A program made the translations under genes and the position numbers. A stretch of DNA of 6,160 nucleotides from Micrococcaceae bacterium (GTDB lineage Bacteria > Actinomycetota > Actinomycetes > Actinomycetales > Micrococcaceae): assembly GCA_003486025.1 (NCBI GenBank), contig DNHA01000130.1, forward strand, positions 4,988 to 11,147. The letters are read 5' to 3'. Within the stretch, counting starts at the first letter, position 1, and every line of letters begins with the position of its first letter. The notes below the pieces were generated by a model. That model saw nothing but the letters and a program-made list of their open reading frames with translations, made no database searches and was not told the DNA's origin. Of the stretch, positions 1 through 6,108 are shown in pieces.

Positions 1-495
1 GCTCTGTCCGGTCCAGCCGAATCGATTCGCGAGCCGGCCGAAGTGCGTGTCTACGGTAATGCCGGGAACGCCGAATGCGTTGCCAAGCACCACGTTAGCG
101 GTCTTGCGTCCCACCCCTGCGAGTTTCACCAGATCTTCAAGCTTGGCAGGAACTTCTCCGCCGTGCCGCTCAACCAGTGCCGCGGAAAGCCCTAGCAGCG
201 ATTCCGTTTTGGCACGGAAAAAGCCCGTGGGACGGATGAGCGTTTCAAGTTCAGCACGGTCCGCCTGGCTCATGGCCAGCGCATCAGGGAAACGGCTGAA
301 CAGTGCCGGGGTAATTGAATTAACCCGGACGTCGGTAGTCTGCGCGGAAAGCACCGTGGCAACCAGCAGCTCGAAGGGATTTTCAAAATCCAATTCTGCG
401 ACTGCATACGGGTACGCCTCGGCTAAGAGCCGGTGCATCTTGCGTGCGCGCCGTTTCAGACCTAATTCAGATTCAACTTTTACTTTTGTGGCCAC
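1..495 (-). CDS. nth: Endonuclease III (DNA glycosylase/AP lyase), 3' end cut by window edge
   Basis: Bifunctional base-excision-repair enzyme: it removes oxidised pyrimidines from DNA and nicks the abasic site by beta-elimination. The 165 codons in the window cover the start and the helix-hairpin-helix region. Visible motifs are LSAQTTD (residues 49-55), the hairpin GVGRK with catalytic Lys131, and VDTH with catalytic Asp149. The 18-residue Lys-Asp spacing equals that of E. coli K120/D138. The C-terminal 4Fe-4S cysteine loop would lie beyond base 1 and is not seen. The start is GTG at 495: an in-frame TGA lies five codons upstream, and the 12 residues before LKRRAR match the length of the M. 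tuberculosis protein. No clear Shine-Dalgarno precedes it; an ATG at 438 would cut into the conserved N-terminus. The usual LPGVGRK is LAGVGRK here. The gene is divergent from acs. Family assignment is secure. Confidence 0.95.
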   Translation of the reverse strand, partial: MATKVKVESELGLKRRARKMHRLLAEAYPYAVAELDFENPFELLVATVLSAQTTDVRVNSITPALFSRFPDALAMSQADRAELETLIRPTGFFRAKTESLLGLSAALVERHGGEVPAKLEDLVKLAGVGRKTANVVLGNAFGVPGITVDTHFGRLANRFGWTGQS

Positions 496-596
496 CAGAT
501 GATCGTGTCATGAGCCGGCGAATTTTTCATTGTTTACCGGCATTTCATCGCGCTCTATGACCGTTCAGCGCAGAAATTGCCCACTGCCACCTCTGC

Positions 597-612
597 GGTG
601 ACACAAACCACA
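597..612. promoter_or_regulatory. Possible weaker Crp/GlxR-type operator upstream of acs
   Basis: GGTGA-N6-CCACA has 8 of 10 arm bases of the TGTGA-N6-TCACA consensus, with the correct 16-bp length. Its centre (604.5) lies 34 bp upstream of the centre of the better site at 631-646. If acs transcription starts near 665, it would sit around -60, a classical activator position. The match is degenerate and could be chance. Confidence 0.3.
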
Positions 613-630
613 GACGCCGGCTTATTGGCG

Positions 631-646
631 TGTAACTTTGATCACA
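631..646. promoter_or_regulatory. Crp/GlxR-type operator in front of acs
   Basis: TGTAACTTTGATCACA matches the actinobacterial Crp/GlxR consensus TGTGANNTANNTCACA in 9 of 10 arm bases, with the correct N6 spacer. It ends 37 bp before the acs GTG, in the nth-acs divergent region. A TAAATT at 650-655 could be a -10 (TANNNT type). That would put the operator between -35 and -10, a position that favours repression, but the promoter itself is not certain. The cognate regulator is probably the Crp protein encoded at the right end of this window. Confidence 0.65.
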
Positions 647-683
647 GAGTAAATTTTATTTAACCGAAAGGAAGCGATCACCG

Positions 684-2660
684 GTGAGTGATTCCAAGAC
701 CCTGGACAATCTATCGCATGAAACCCGAGCTTTTGCCCCGAGCAAAGAGTTCAGCGAGCAGGCCATCGGTCAGGCCAGCCAGTATGCGGCAGCCAAAGAA
801 GACCGCTTAGGCTACTGGGCGCAGCAGGCGCGTAGCGTACTCACCTGGGATACAGATTTCGCCGAAACCTTGGACTGGTCACAGGCTCCGGTAGCCAAAT
901 GGTTTGTGGGCGGAAAGCTCAACGCCGCCTACAACGCGCTGGATCGCCACGTAGAAAACGGCCTCGGCGACCGCGTCGCTATTTACTTCGAGGGCGAACC
1001 AGGCGATACCCGTACCTACACCTACGCACAACTCACCGAGGAAGTGAAGAAGGCAGCTAACGCCTTTCAATCCTTGGGCGTAGTTAAAGGTGACCGTGTC
1101 GCGGTGTACCTGCCAATGATCCCCGAAGCGGTCATCACCATGCTCGCCTGCGCACGCATCGGTGCAATCCATTCGGTAGTCTTCGGCGGCTTCTCGGCCG
1201 ATGCACTGCGTAGCCGCATTGACGACGCGGATGCCAAGCTAGTGGTCACCGCCGACGGCACCTGGCGCCGCGGCAAGCCATCTGCGCTGAAGCCAGCGGT
1301 TGACTCGGCCCTGGAAAAGCCTGGCCACACAGTAGAAAACGTGTTGGTAGTCAAGCGCAATGGCGAACAGACCGCCTTCGGTCCGCTGGATAAGTGGTGG
1401 CATGAAGTAGTAGACGCCGCCAGCACCGAACACGAAGCACCGGCTCATGATTCCGAACATCCGCTGTTCGTGCTTTACACCTCCGGTACTACCGGTACCC
1501 CGAAGGGCATTGTGCACACCACCGGCGGGTACTTGGTCCAGGGCGCGGTCACTCACCGCGACACCTTTGACCTGCATCCCGAGACCGACGTGTACTGGTG
1601 CACCGCCGACATCGGTTGGGTCACCGGCCACTCCTACGTCACCTACGCACCATTGATCAATGGTGCCACCCAGGTGATCTACGAGGGAACTCCAGACACC
1701 CCGCATCAGGGACGCTGGTGGGAACTGGTTGAAAAGTACAAGGTCTCGATTCTTTACACCGCGCCCACCGCCATCCGCACCTTCATGAAGTGGGGCCGCG
1801 ATATTCCTGATGGATATGACCTGTCCTCCTTGCGCGTGCTTGGCTCGGTAGGCGAGCCAATCAACCCCGAAGCGTGGATGTGGTACCGCGATGTCATCGG
1901 CACCAATAACGGTAAAAACGGTGAACGCAAGGAAAACCCCACCCCCATCGTTGATACCTGGTGGCAGACCGAAACCGGCGCGCATATGATCACTCCGCTG
2001 CCTGGCGTCACCGCTGCCAAGCCGGGCTCGGCGCAGGTTGCCGTTCCAGGAATCAGCATCGACGTGGTTGACGAAGCCGGCCAGTCCGTTGCCGACGGAG
2101 AAGGCGGCTTCCTGGTCATCCGTGAGCCTTGGCCAGCGATGCTGCGTGGCATCTGGGGCGATATGGAACGCTATAAGTCCACGTACTGGTCCCGTTTTGA
2201 TGACATGTACTTTGCCGGTGACGGTGCCAAGAAGGACGAGGACGGGGATATCTGGTTGCTCGGACGCGTCGATGACGTGATGAACGTTTCCGGCCACCGC
2301 TTGTCCACCACTGAAATCGAATCCTCGCTTGTGGCCCATCCGTATGTGGCAGAGGCCGCGGTAGTCGGTGCGAAGGACGAAACGACCGGTGAAGCCGTGG
2401 TGGCGTTCGTGATCTTGCAGAAGGAGCCTGCCGAGGGCGAAGACGTGGTGGCAATCCTGCGCAACCATGTGGGCAAGGACATTGGCCCCATCGCCAAGCC
2501 ACGTCACGTGCTGGTGGTTCCGGAGCTGCCGAAGACCCGTTCGGGCAAGATCATGCGGCGTCTGCTCAAAGACGTGGCCGAAGGCCGCGAAGTGGGAGAC
2601 TCCACCACGCTGTCCGATGCTAGTGTGATGACACAGATTTCGCAGTCAATGAAGAAATAG
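684..2660 (+). CDS. acs: Acetyl-CoA synthetase (AMP-forming)
   Basis: Cytosolic acetate--CoA ligase: acetate plus ATP gives acetyl-AMP, then acetyl-CoA, feeding acetate into central metabolism. The 658 residues are full length for the family (about 650). Seen in order: P-loop [11 protein letters not shown] (265-275); GWVTGHSY (311-318), whose Val313/Thr314 line the acetate pocket; GSVGEP (387-392); DTWWQTETG (424-432) with pocket Trp427, typical of acetate-specific enzymes; the C-domain hinge and CoA region [14 protein letters not shown] (527-540); and [11 protein letters not shown] (616-626) with Lys622, the lysine acetylated by Pat-type enzymes in homologues. The start is GTG at 684 with AAAGGAAG (667-674) 9 nt upstream. 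Residues about 407-419 form an Asn/Lys-rich loop longer than in E. coli Acs. The gene stands alone, preceded by a Crp-type operator and followed by a large hairpin. Identification is very secure. Confidence 0.98.
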   Translation: MSDSKTLDNLSHETRAFAPSKEFSEQAIGQASQYAAAKEDRLGYWAQQARSVLTWDTDFAETLDWSQAPVAKWFVGGKLNAAYNALDRHVENGLGDRVAIYFEGEPGDTRTYTYAQLTEEVKKAANAFQSLGVVKGDRVAVYLPMIPEAVITMLACARIGAIHSVVFGGFSADALRSRIDDADAKLVVTADGTWRRGKPSALKPAVDSALEKPGHTVENVLVVKRNGEQTAFGPLDKWWHEVVDAASTEHEAPAHDSEHPLFVLYTSGTTGTPKGIVHTTGGYLVQGAVTHRDTFDLHPETDVYWCTADIGWVTGHSYVTYAPLINGATQVIYEGTPDTPHQGRWWELVEKYKVSILYTAPTAIRTFMKWGRDIPDGYDLSSLRVLGSVGEPINPEAWMWYRDVIGTNNGKNGERKENPTPIVDTWWQTETGAHMITPLPGVTAAKPGSAQVAVPGISIDVVDEAGQSVADGEGGFLVIREPWPAMLRGIWGDMERYKSTYWSRFDDMYFAGDGAKKDEDGDIWLLGRVDDVMNVSGHRLSTTEIESSLVAHPYVAEAAVVGAKDETTGEAVVAFVILQKEPAEGEDVVAILRNHVGKDIGPIAKPRHVLVVPELPKTRSGKIMRRLLKDVAEGREVGDSTTLSDASVMTQISQSMKK

Positions 2661-2671
2661 CACTACCTGCA

Positions 2672-2750
2672 GAAGCCGCCACCGACCTGGTGCGTTTTCC
2701 TGAAACCCCGTGAGGGGCTGCCCGAAAACGCACAGGATGGTGGCGGCTTC
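2672..2750. terminator. Large layered hairpin between convergent genes, probable bidirectional terminator
   Basis: The outer arms GAAGCCGCCACC (2672-2683) and GGTGGCGGCTTC (2739-2750) are a perfect 12-bp inverted repeat. Inside are CCTG/CAGG (2686-2689 / 2733-2736), then TGCGTTTTC/GAAAACGCA (2691-2699 / 2724-2732), then an apical CCCC-GTGA-GGGG (2706-2717). This gives about 25 pairs with one mismatch and a one-base bulge below the apex. It lies 12 bp after the acs stop and 20 bp from the stop of the convergent minus-strand gene, so it can serve both. No T-run follows on either strand, so it is not a canonical intrinsic terminator; a dispersed palindromic repeat is the alternative. Confidence 0.65.
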
Positions 2751-2769
2751 CTTGTGCCCGCATCAGGTA

Positions 2770-3450
2770 CTAGTCAATCGCAACGGAGGCTTCTTGCGCA
2801 CTGGACTCGATTTTCATGGTGACTTCGCGCAGTTGCGGTAATTCGGCAGCCAGGCGTTCAGCGATGTCCTGGGCATGTTTTTCCAGCCCCAAATACACCG
2901 GGTTGCCCAGCAATTTCTCGGTTGCTGCGCCTTGCTCCAATAAGACGGTCAGCTCACCGGCATTGCTGGCAGAAAAATCCTGGACATAATAGTCGGGCCA
3001 CGCAATCGCGTCGGGGCAGGTTGCCGCGTGCGAATCGAGCCAGATTTCCATTGCCCGTGCGCCCCGCGCCGACGGATTCTTTTCAGCCTGAACAAAGTCC
3101 CATGCCACGCAGTTCTTATCCCAAGCTGCTTCCGGGCGCCCCGCTGCCACCGCCATGGTTTGCGAGTTCCTCAATTCCTCGGCCGTCCCTACCTCTTGGG
3201 TTGGCAACGCCTTGGGCACCACTGGACCTTGCACAATCGGTGTCCCCGCGTTCGCTTCAGCCGTCAGTTCGTGATCATTTTTCAGAAAATCTGGATCCAG
3301 ATGGCTGACTGTGAGAAGCCCAAAGATCGCAATGAGCACCACGCCGACCGACACGTTGCCAACAACCCTTTTGGTTCCGCGTTTCAACTGCACTCCCCCG
3401 CTGAACGAACTTGAGCTTTCAACATTACGGCAGTTGCCGCGGGCAAGCAC
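2770..3450 (-). CDS. Hypothetical membrane-anchored extracytoplasmic protein
   Basis: I do not recognise the family. The frame codes for 226 residues from GTG at 3450. A basic stretch KRGTKR (23-28) precedes one hydrophobic segment (about 33-49), so the predicted topology is an N-terminal anchor with about 175 residues outside the membrane. The outer part holds two cysteines (114, 145) that could form a disulfide, a Trp/Asp-rich middle (WDKNCVAWDF, WPDYYVQDF) and a charged, probably helical C-terminus (about 186-220). Start choice is open. GTG 3450 has GAAGGAA (3459-3465) 8 nt upstream. TTG 3387 has GGGGGAG (3393-3399) 5 nt upstream and gives a compact 205-residue protein beginning just before the basic stretch. 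The gene is convergent with acs and divergent from aroQ. That it is a real gene is likely from the coherent topology, not from homology. Confidence 0.7.
   Translation of the reverse strand: MLARGNCRNVESSSSFSGGVQLKRGTKRVVGNVSVGVVLIAIFGLLTVSHLDPDFLKNDHELTAEANAGTPIVQGPVVPKALPTQEVGTAEELRNSQTMAVAAGRPEAAWDKNCVAWDFVQAEKNPSARGARAMEIWLDSHAATCPDAIAWPDYYVQDFSASNAGELTVLLEQGAATEKLLGNPVYLGLEKHAQDIAERLAAELPQLREVTMKIESSAQEASVAID
3393..3399 (-). promoter_or_regulatory. Internal Shine-Dalgarno supporting an alternative TTG start
   Basis: GGGGGAG on the minus strand stands 5 nt before TTG at 3387, which opens directly into the basic, membrane-spanning N-terminus of the hypothetical protein. A weak -10-like TAATGT lies at 3422-3427 on the same strand, so a short transcript using only this start is conceivable. 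It competes with the GTG at 3450, which has its own good Shine-Dalgarno. Confidence 0.4.
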
Positions 3451-3516
3451 AGCTGCAATTCCTTCTATGAACCCCGTAATACCGGATGCGTCTGCGGTGA
3501 TAGCCGCGTTGTGTAA

Positions 3517-3522
3517 TAGATT
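3517..3522 (+). promoter_or_regulatory. -10 element for leaderless aroQ transcription
   Basis: TAGATT fits the actinobacterial TANNNT -10 pattern and ends exactly 7 bases before the A of the aroQ ATG, so transcription would start on the initiation codon itself. An in-frame TAA (3514-3516) rules out a longer protein, and no Shine-Dalgarno is visible in the 12 bases between. No good -35 is seen, which is common for such promoters. Confidence 0.55.
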
Positions 3523-3528
3523 TAAGTC

Positions 3529-3981
3529 ATGACCGACTCTGCCAAGCGCACCATCTTGTTACTCAATGGACCGAACCTGAACCTCTTGGGAACTCGCGAG
3601 CCTGAAATCTACGGGCACGATACGCTCGCGGATGTTGAACGCCTGGCCAGGCAGGAGGCTGCCGAGCAGCAGCTTGCCTTGGAAGCGTTACAGTCCAATC
3701 ATGAAGGTGTGCTCATTGATGCAATCCATGAGGCGAGACTGACCAAGGGCGGCATCATCATCAACCCTGGGGCTTTCACCCACACCTCGGTAGCTATCGC
3801 CGATGCACTCAGCGGGGTGTCCCTGCCGGTGGTTGAGGTTCATATCTCCAACGTGCATCAGCGCGAGGCCTTCCGCCATCACTCATATGTTTCTGCGGTG
3901 GCGTCGTCAATTATTATTGGCGCCGGAGTTAACGGCTACCGGCTCGCGGTGCAGCAGATGGCCCATCTTCTGAGCCGCTAA
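3529..3981 (+). CDS. aroQ: Type II 3-dehydroquinate dehydratase
   Basis: Third step of the shikimate pathway: it converts 3-dehydroquinate to 3-dehydroshikimate through an enolate, in the cytosol, normally as a dodecamer. The 150 residues are the family's usual length. Visible are [16 protein letters not shown] (14-29) with catalytic Arg23 and Tyr28 on the lid loop, [10 protein letters not shown] (78-87) with Asn79 and His85, and EVHISN (103-108) with catalytic His105, followed by Arg112 and Glu113. The start is the only possible one: an in-frame TAA lies 12 nt upstream. There is no Shine-Dalgarno, and a TANNNT element at -12 to -7 suggests a leaderless mRNA. No other aro gene is nearby. Its TAA interlocks with the stop of the convergent protease gene, leaving no room for a terminator between them. 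Identification is very secure. Confidence 0.97.
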   Translation: MTDSAKRTILLLNGPNLNLLGTREPEIYGHDTLADVERLARQEAAEQQLALEALQSNHEGVLIDAIHEARLTKGGIIINPGAFTHTSVAIADALSGVSLPVVEVHISNVHQREAFRHHSYVSAVASSIIIGAGVNGYRLAVQQMAHLLSR

Positions 3982-5168
3982 TCGCTAATGCAGTCACCGG
4001 TCTTGATGGACGTGGTGCGTTGGCTCGCAGCTTTCAGGGCGCTTTCCAACTCTTCAAGACTCAGCGCGAAGCCGATTTCATCGTTGCCTCGCGATTTGGC
4101 AAAGACCATGCCTACCGCTTCACCGGCTTCACTGACCAGCGGTCCCCCGGAATTGCCCTGGGCAACCTTTGCGGTCAGCTGGTATACGGACAACGAGGCA
4201 GGGTCTTCACCATAGATATTGGCGATAGATACTGTAGCCCGTGAGGCTACCACCGCTCCGCGCACCTGCAATGGTCCACCGGCCGGGAAACCAATAAATG
4301 CTGCTTGGTCGCCGCGGCCCAGATTTTGATCTGCGAGCTCTAATGGTGCGGTGTCCATCCCGTCGACCCGAAGGACCGCGATATCGGCCTCCGGATCAAA
4401 ATAAACGACTTTTCCGCGGTGAAGTTCATCACCACCAACTTCCACCGTGGCGGCGCTCAAACCGGCCACCACGTGGGCGTTAGTCATCACCAGCTGGTCG
4501 GCAATGACAAAGCCAGAACCGGTCAGGTTCACACCGCATTGCACGGCGGTACCGGAGATCTTGGCTACCGACTGCACGGCGGCGCGCTGCACATCATTGG
4601 GTTCCCATTCCCCGGCCTCCACTGGCTTCACCGGCGGGGCGAATGGATCCAGCAATGCGGGGATCGTTTCGGCCATGACTGCCGAACGTGCCGAGGAGAT
4701 GGCAGTGTTGACAAATTCTGGTGTCAGCCCGCGAATCGAGGCAATCATTTTTGACTTGTCGATCTCCGTGGACAAGCGTGGAATACCCATGCTTGACGTG
4801 GAGAATGCCAGTGCGCCGATGACCGTGGCGGTAATGAATACCGAAAGTACGCCACCGGCTAAACCATCCGCGGCACGCAGGAAATCAAAGTTCATCCAGC
4901 GTCGTAGCCGCACCGCAAAAACTCGGCCCAAGGCTTGGCCCAGAACGAGCAGTACGGCCGCGGTGGCCACCATCAGGCCCACTCGCCACCAAGGGTTCGA
5001 AGCGAGGGTTGAGACCAACGGTATGGCGAAGAATGCTGCGACGCCGCCAGCGACGAGTCCGAACATGTCGCCGACCGTGTAGAGGAAGCCACGACGAATC
5101 CCGGCAATAAAAAAAGACAGCAAAACTATACAGATGGCAAGGTCCAGCCAGCTGAATATTCCGAGCAC
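3978..5168 (-). CDS. marP: MarP-like membrane serine protease (CvpA domain plus trypsin-like domain)
   Basis: The N-terminal CvpA-type half has four predicted membrane segments (about 8-24, 33-54, 62-79, 101-122) with a DGLAGG turn at 101-106. After a linker (about 123-200), a chymotrypsin-fold protease domain follows, which should lie outside the membrane. The triad is His232 (TNAHVV), Asp262 (ADIAVL) and Ser340 (GNSGG). Cys211 and Cys393 flank the domain and correspond to the disulfide of M. tuberculosis MarP (C214-C395). That protein is needed for acid tolerance and cleaves a cell-wall hydrolase; a similar envelope-stress role here is inference. Length (396 residues) matches the family. 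GTG 5168 is the first possible start, because an in-frame TGA lies five codons upstream; the Shine-Dalgarno (GCGGGG) is modest. It is divergent from crp, and its 3' end overlaps aroQ by 4 bp. Confidence 0.93.
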   Translation of the reverse strand: MLGIFSWLDLAICIVLLSFFIAGIRRGFLYTVGDMFGLVAGGVAAFFAIPLVSTLASNPWWRVGLMVATAAVLLVLGQALGRVFAVRLRRWMNFDFLRAADGLAGGVLSVFITATVIGALAFSTSSMGIPRLSTEIDKSKMIASIRGLTPEFVNTAISSARSAVMAETIPALLDPFAPPVKPVEAGEWEPNDVQRAAVQSVAKISGTAVQCGVNLTGSGFVIADQLVMTNAHVVAGLSAATVEVGGDELHRGKVVYFDPEADIAVLRVDGMDTAPLELADQNLGRGDQAAFIGFPAGGPLQVRGAVVASRATVSIANIYGEDPASLSVYQLTAKVAQGNSGGPLVSEAGEAVGMVFAKSRGNDEIGFALSLEELESALKAASQRTTSIKTGDCISD

Positions 5169-5250
5169 CGAGACCCCGCTTCATTCACAAACTTTCTATT
5201 AACCCAAGGTACCCTTAGAAGCTGATGGATTTCTGCGAGGATATTCGCGA

Positions 5251-5278
5251 GTTTTAGTAGGGTGAGCGTGATTCTCAA
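5251..5278 (-). promoter_or_regulatory. Possible marP promoter
   Basis: On the minus strand TTGAGA (5278-5273) and TAAAAC (5256-5251) are 16 bp apart, giving a predicted start near 5244 and a leader of about 75 nt. The short inverted repeat GCGA-N6-TCGC (5235-5248) would overlap that start point. This is hexamer matching only, so confidence is weak. Confidence 0.25.
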
Positions 5279-5298
5279 CATTTCTTGGCAAAACCACG

Positions 5299-5314
5299 TG
5301 TGGAAACTGTCACA
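5299..5314. promoter_or_regulatory. Crp/GlxR-type operator in the marP-crp divergent region
   Basis: TGTGGAAACTGTCACA has 9 of 10 arm bases of TGTGA-N6-TCACA and the correct 16-bp length. It lies 57 bp before the crp ATG and about 130 bp before the marP start, so autoregulation of crp is the likeliest role. A poor -35/-10 pair (CTGTCA 5307-5312, CACAAT 5331-5336) would place the operator over the -35 of crp. Confidence 0.6.
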
Positions 5315-5361
5315 TTGTTACCGAATACGGCACAATGAAGTTAGCGCTTACTACTGTTGAC

Positions 5362-5366
5362 AGGAG
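5362..5366 (+). promoter_or_regulatory. Shine-Dalgarno that fixes the crp start
   Basis: AGGAG stands 5 nt before ATG 5372. It supports that codon over the in-frame TTG at 5357, whose use would place this motif inside the coding region. Confidence 0.8.
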
Positions 5367-5371
5367 ATTTT

Positions 5372-6049
5372 ATGGATATCGAGGTACTGCGTCGTGCGCC
5401 GCTTTTCGCGTCGCTGGGTGATGAAGTATTCGCCACGCTAACCGAAGAATTGACCGAGGTCGATCTGTCTCGCGGTGCATCAGTGTTCCGCGAAGGCGAT
5501 CAGGGTGACCGTCTCTACTTCATCGTCTCGGGCAAGATCAAGCTTGGCCGCACTTCCGCCGACGGACGTGAAAACCTGATCGCCGTTCTCGGCCCAGGTG
5601 AACTGTTCGGCGAAATGGCGCTCTTCGATCCACACCCGCGCAACGCAACCGCAACCGCCGTGTCGGAAACCCGACTGGCAGGCCTGAGCCACGAAAACAT
5701 GCGCAAGGCGATCTTGAACTCCCCGGAGGTCTCGATCCAGTTGCTGCAGGCTTTGGCTGCGCGTCTGCGTCGCACTAACGAGTCCCTAGCCGATCTGGTG
5801 TTCTCCGACGTTCCTGGCCGTGTGGCCAAGGCACTGTTGGATCTGGCTGACCGTTTCGGCCGTCCAGCAACCGATGGCATCCTGGTAGCTCACGAGCTCA
5901 CCCAGGAAGAGCTGGCCCAGCTGGTCGGCGCCTCCCGCGAAACCGTGAACAAGGCTTTGGCCGAGTTCGTGCAGCGCGGCTGGCTCCGTCTGGAAGCCCG
6001 CGCAGTTGTCATCTTGGACATCCAGCGTCTGCGTCAGCGTTCACGCTAA
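5372..6049 (+). CDS. crp: cAMP-receptor-type transcription regulator (Crp/GlxR)
   Basis: Global cAMP-responsive DNA-binding regulator, expected as a cytosolic homodimer. The 225 residues match the length of C. glutamicum GlxR (227). The N-terminal cyclic-nucleotide domain (about 5-115) has the phosphate-binding cassette FGEMALFDPHPR (79-90) with Gly80, Glu81 and Arg90. The residue after Arg90 is Asn91, where E. coli Crp has Ser83 and GlxR has Thr. The dimer helix carries RRTNESLADL (133-142), including Thr135/Asn136, which contact the adenine in homologues. The helix-turn-helix spans about 176-199, with recognition helix SRETVNKAL (188-196). Its Arg189-Glu190 match the E. coli pair that reads TGTGA. 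Start ATG 5372 has AGGAG 5 nt upstream; an in-frame TTG at 5357 is less likely. A Crp-type operator lies 57 bp upstream and a strong terminator follows. Confidence 0.95.
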   Translation: MDIEVLRRAPLFASLGDEVFATLTEELTEVDLSRGASVFREGDQGDRLYFIVSGKIKLGRTSADGRENLIAVLGPGELFGEMALFDPHPRNATATAVSETRLAGLSHENMRKAILNSPEVSIQLLQALAARLRRTNESLADLVFSDVPGRVAKALLDLADRFGRPATDGILVAHELTQEELAQLVGASRETVNKALAEFVQRGWLRLEARAVVILDIQRLRQRSR

Positions 6050-6066
6050 GCATCGCTGCAAGAACT

Positions 6067-6108
6067 ATGGCCGGAAATCCTTTCGAGGATTTCCGGCCAT
6101 TGTTTTTT
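6067..6108 (+). terminator. Intrinsic terminator of crp
   Basis: A perfect 14-bp stem, ATGGCCGGAAATCC (6067-6080) and GGATTTCCGGCCAT (6087-6100), with a TTTCGA loop, is followed at once by TGTTTTTT. It begins 17 bases after the crp stop. The opposite strand has no T-run after the stem, so it acts toward the right only. Confidence 0.95.

Noticed and set aside
47..502. A 151-codon plus-strand open frame over the left end.
   Set aside because: The minus strand encodes clear Nth motifs here; the plus-strand product is Ser/Thr/Ala-rich with no domain.
614..631. ACGCC-N8-GGCGT inverted repeat upstream of acs.
   Set aside because: Five-base arms overlapping the better-supported Crp site; no independent evidence of function.
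1239..2507. A 422-codon open frame on the minus strand, antisense to acs.
   Set aside because: The plus strand over the same bases encodes every conserved Acs motif. The antisense protein shows no recognisable domain, and its openness is explained by the codon bias of acs.
3494..3507. Short repeat GCGG-N6-CCGC upstream of aroQ.
   Set aside because: Four-base GC arms are frequent by chance in this composition.
4447..5082. A 211-codon plus-strand open frame opposite the protease gene.
   Set aside because: It is antisense to the CvpA/protease coding sequence with its full catalytic triad; its composition is that of a shadow frame.
5235..5248. Short palindrome GCGA-N6-TCGC near the possible marP start point.
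   Set aside because: Four-base arms are too short to support a named operator; it matches no regulator motif I know well.
5357..5371. In-frame TTG as an upstream start of crp, and TTGACA at 5357-5362 as a -35 box.
   Set aside because: AGGAG immediately follows and fits ATG 5372. No -10 lies at a suitable distance after TTGACA, which would point into the gene.
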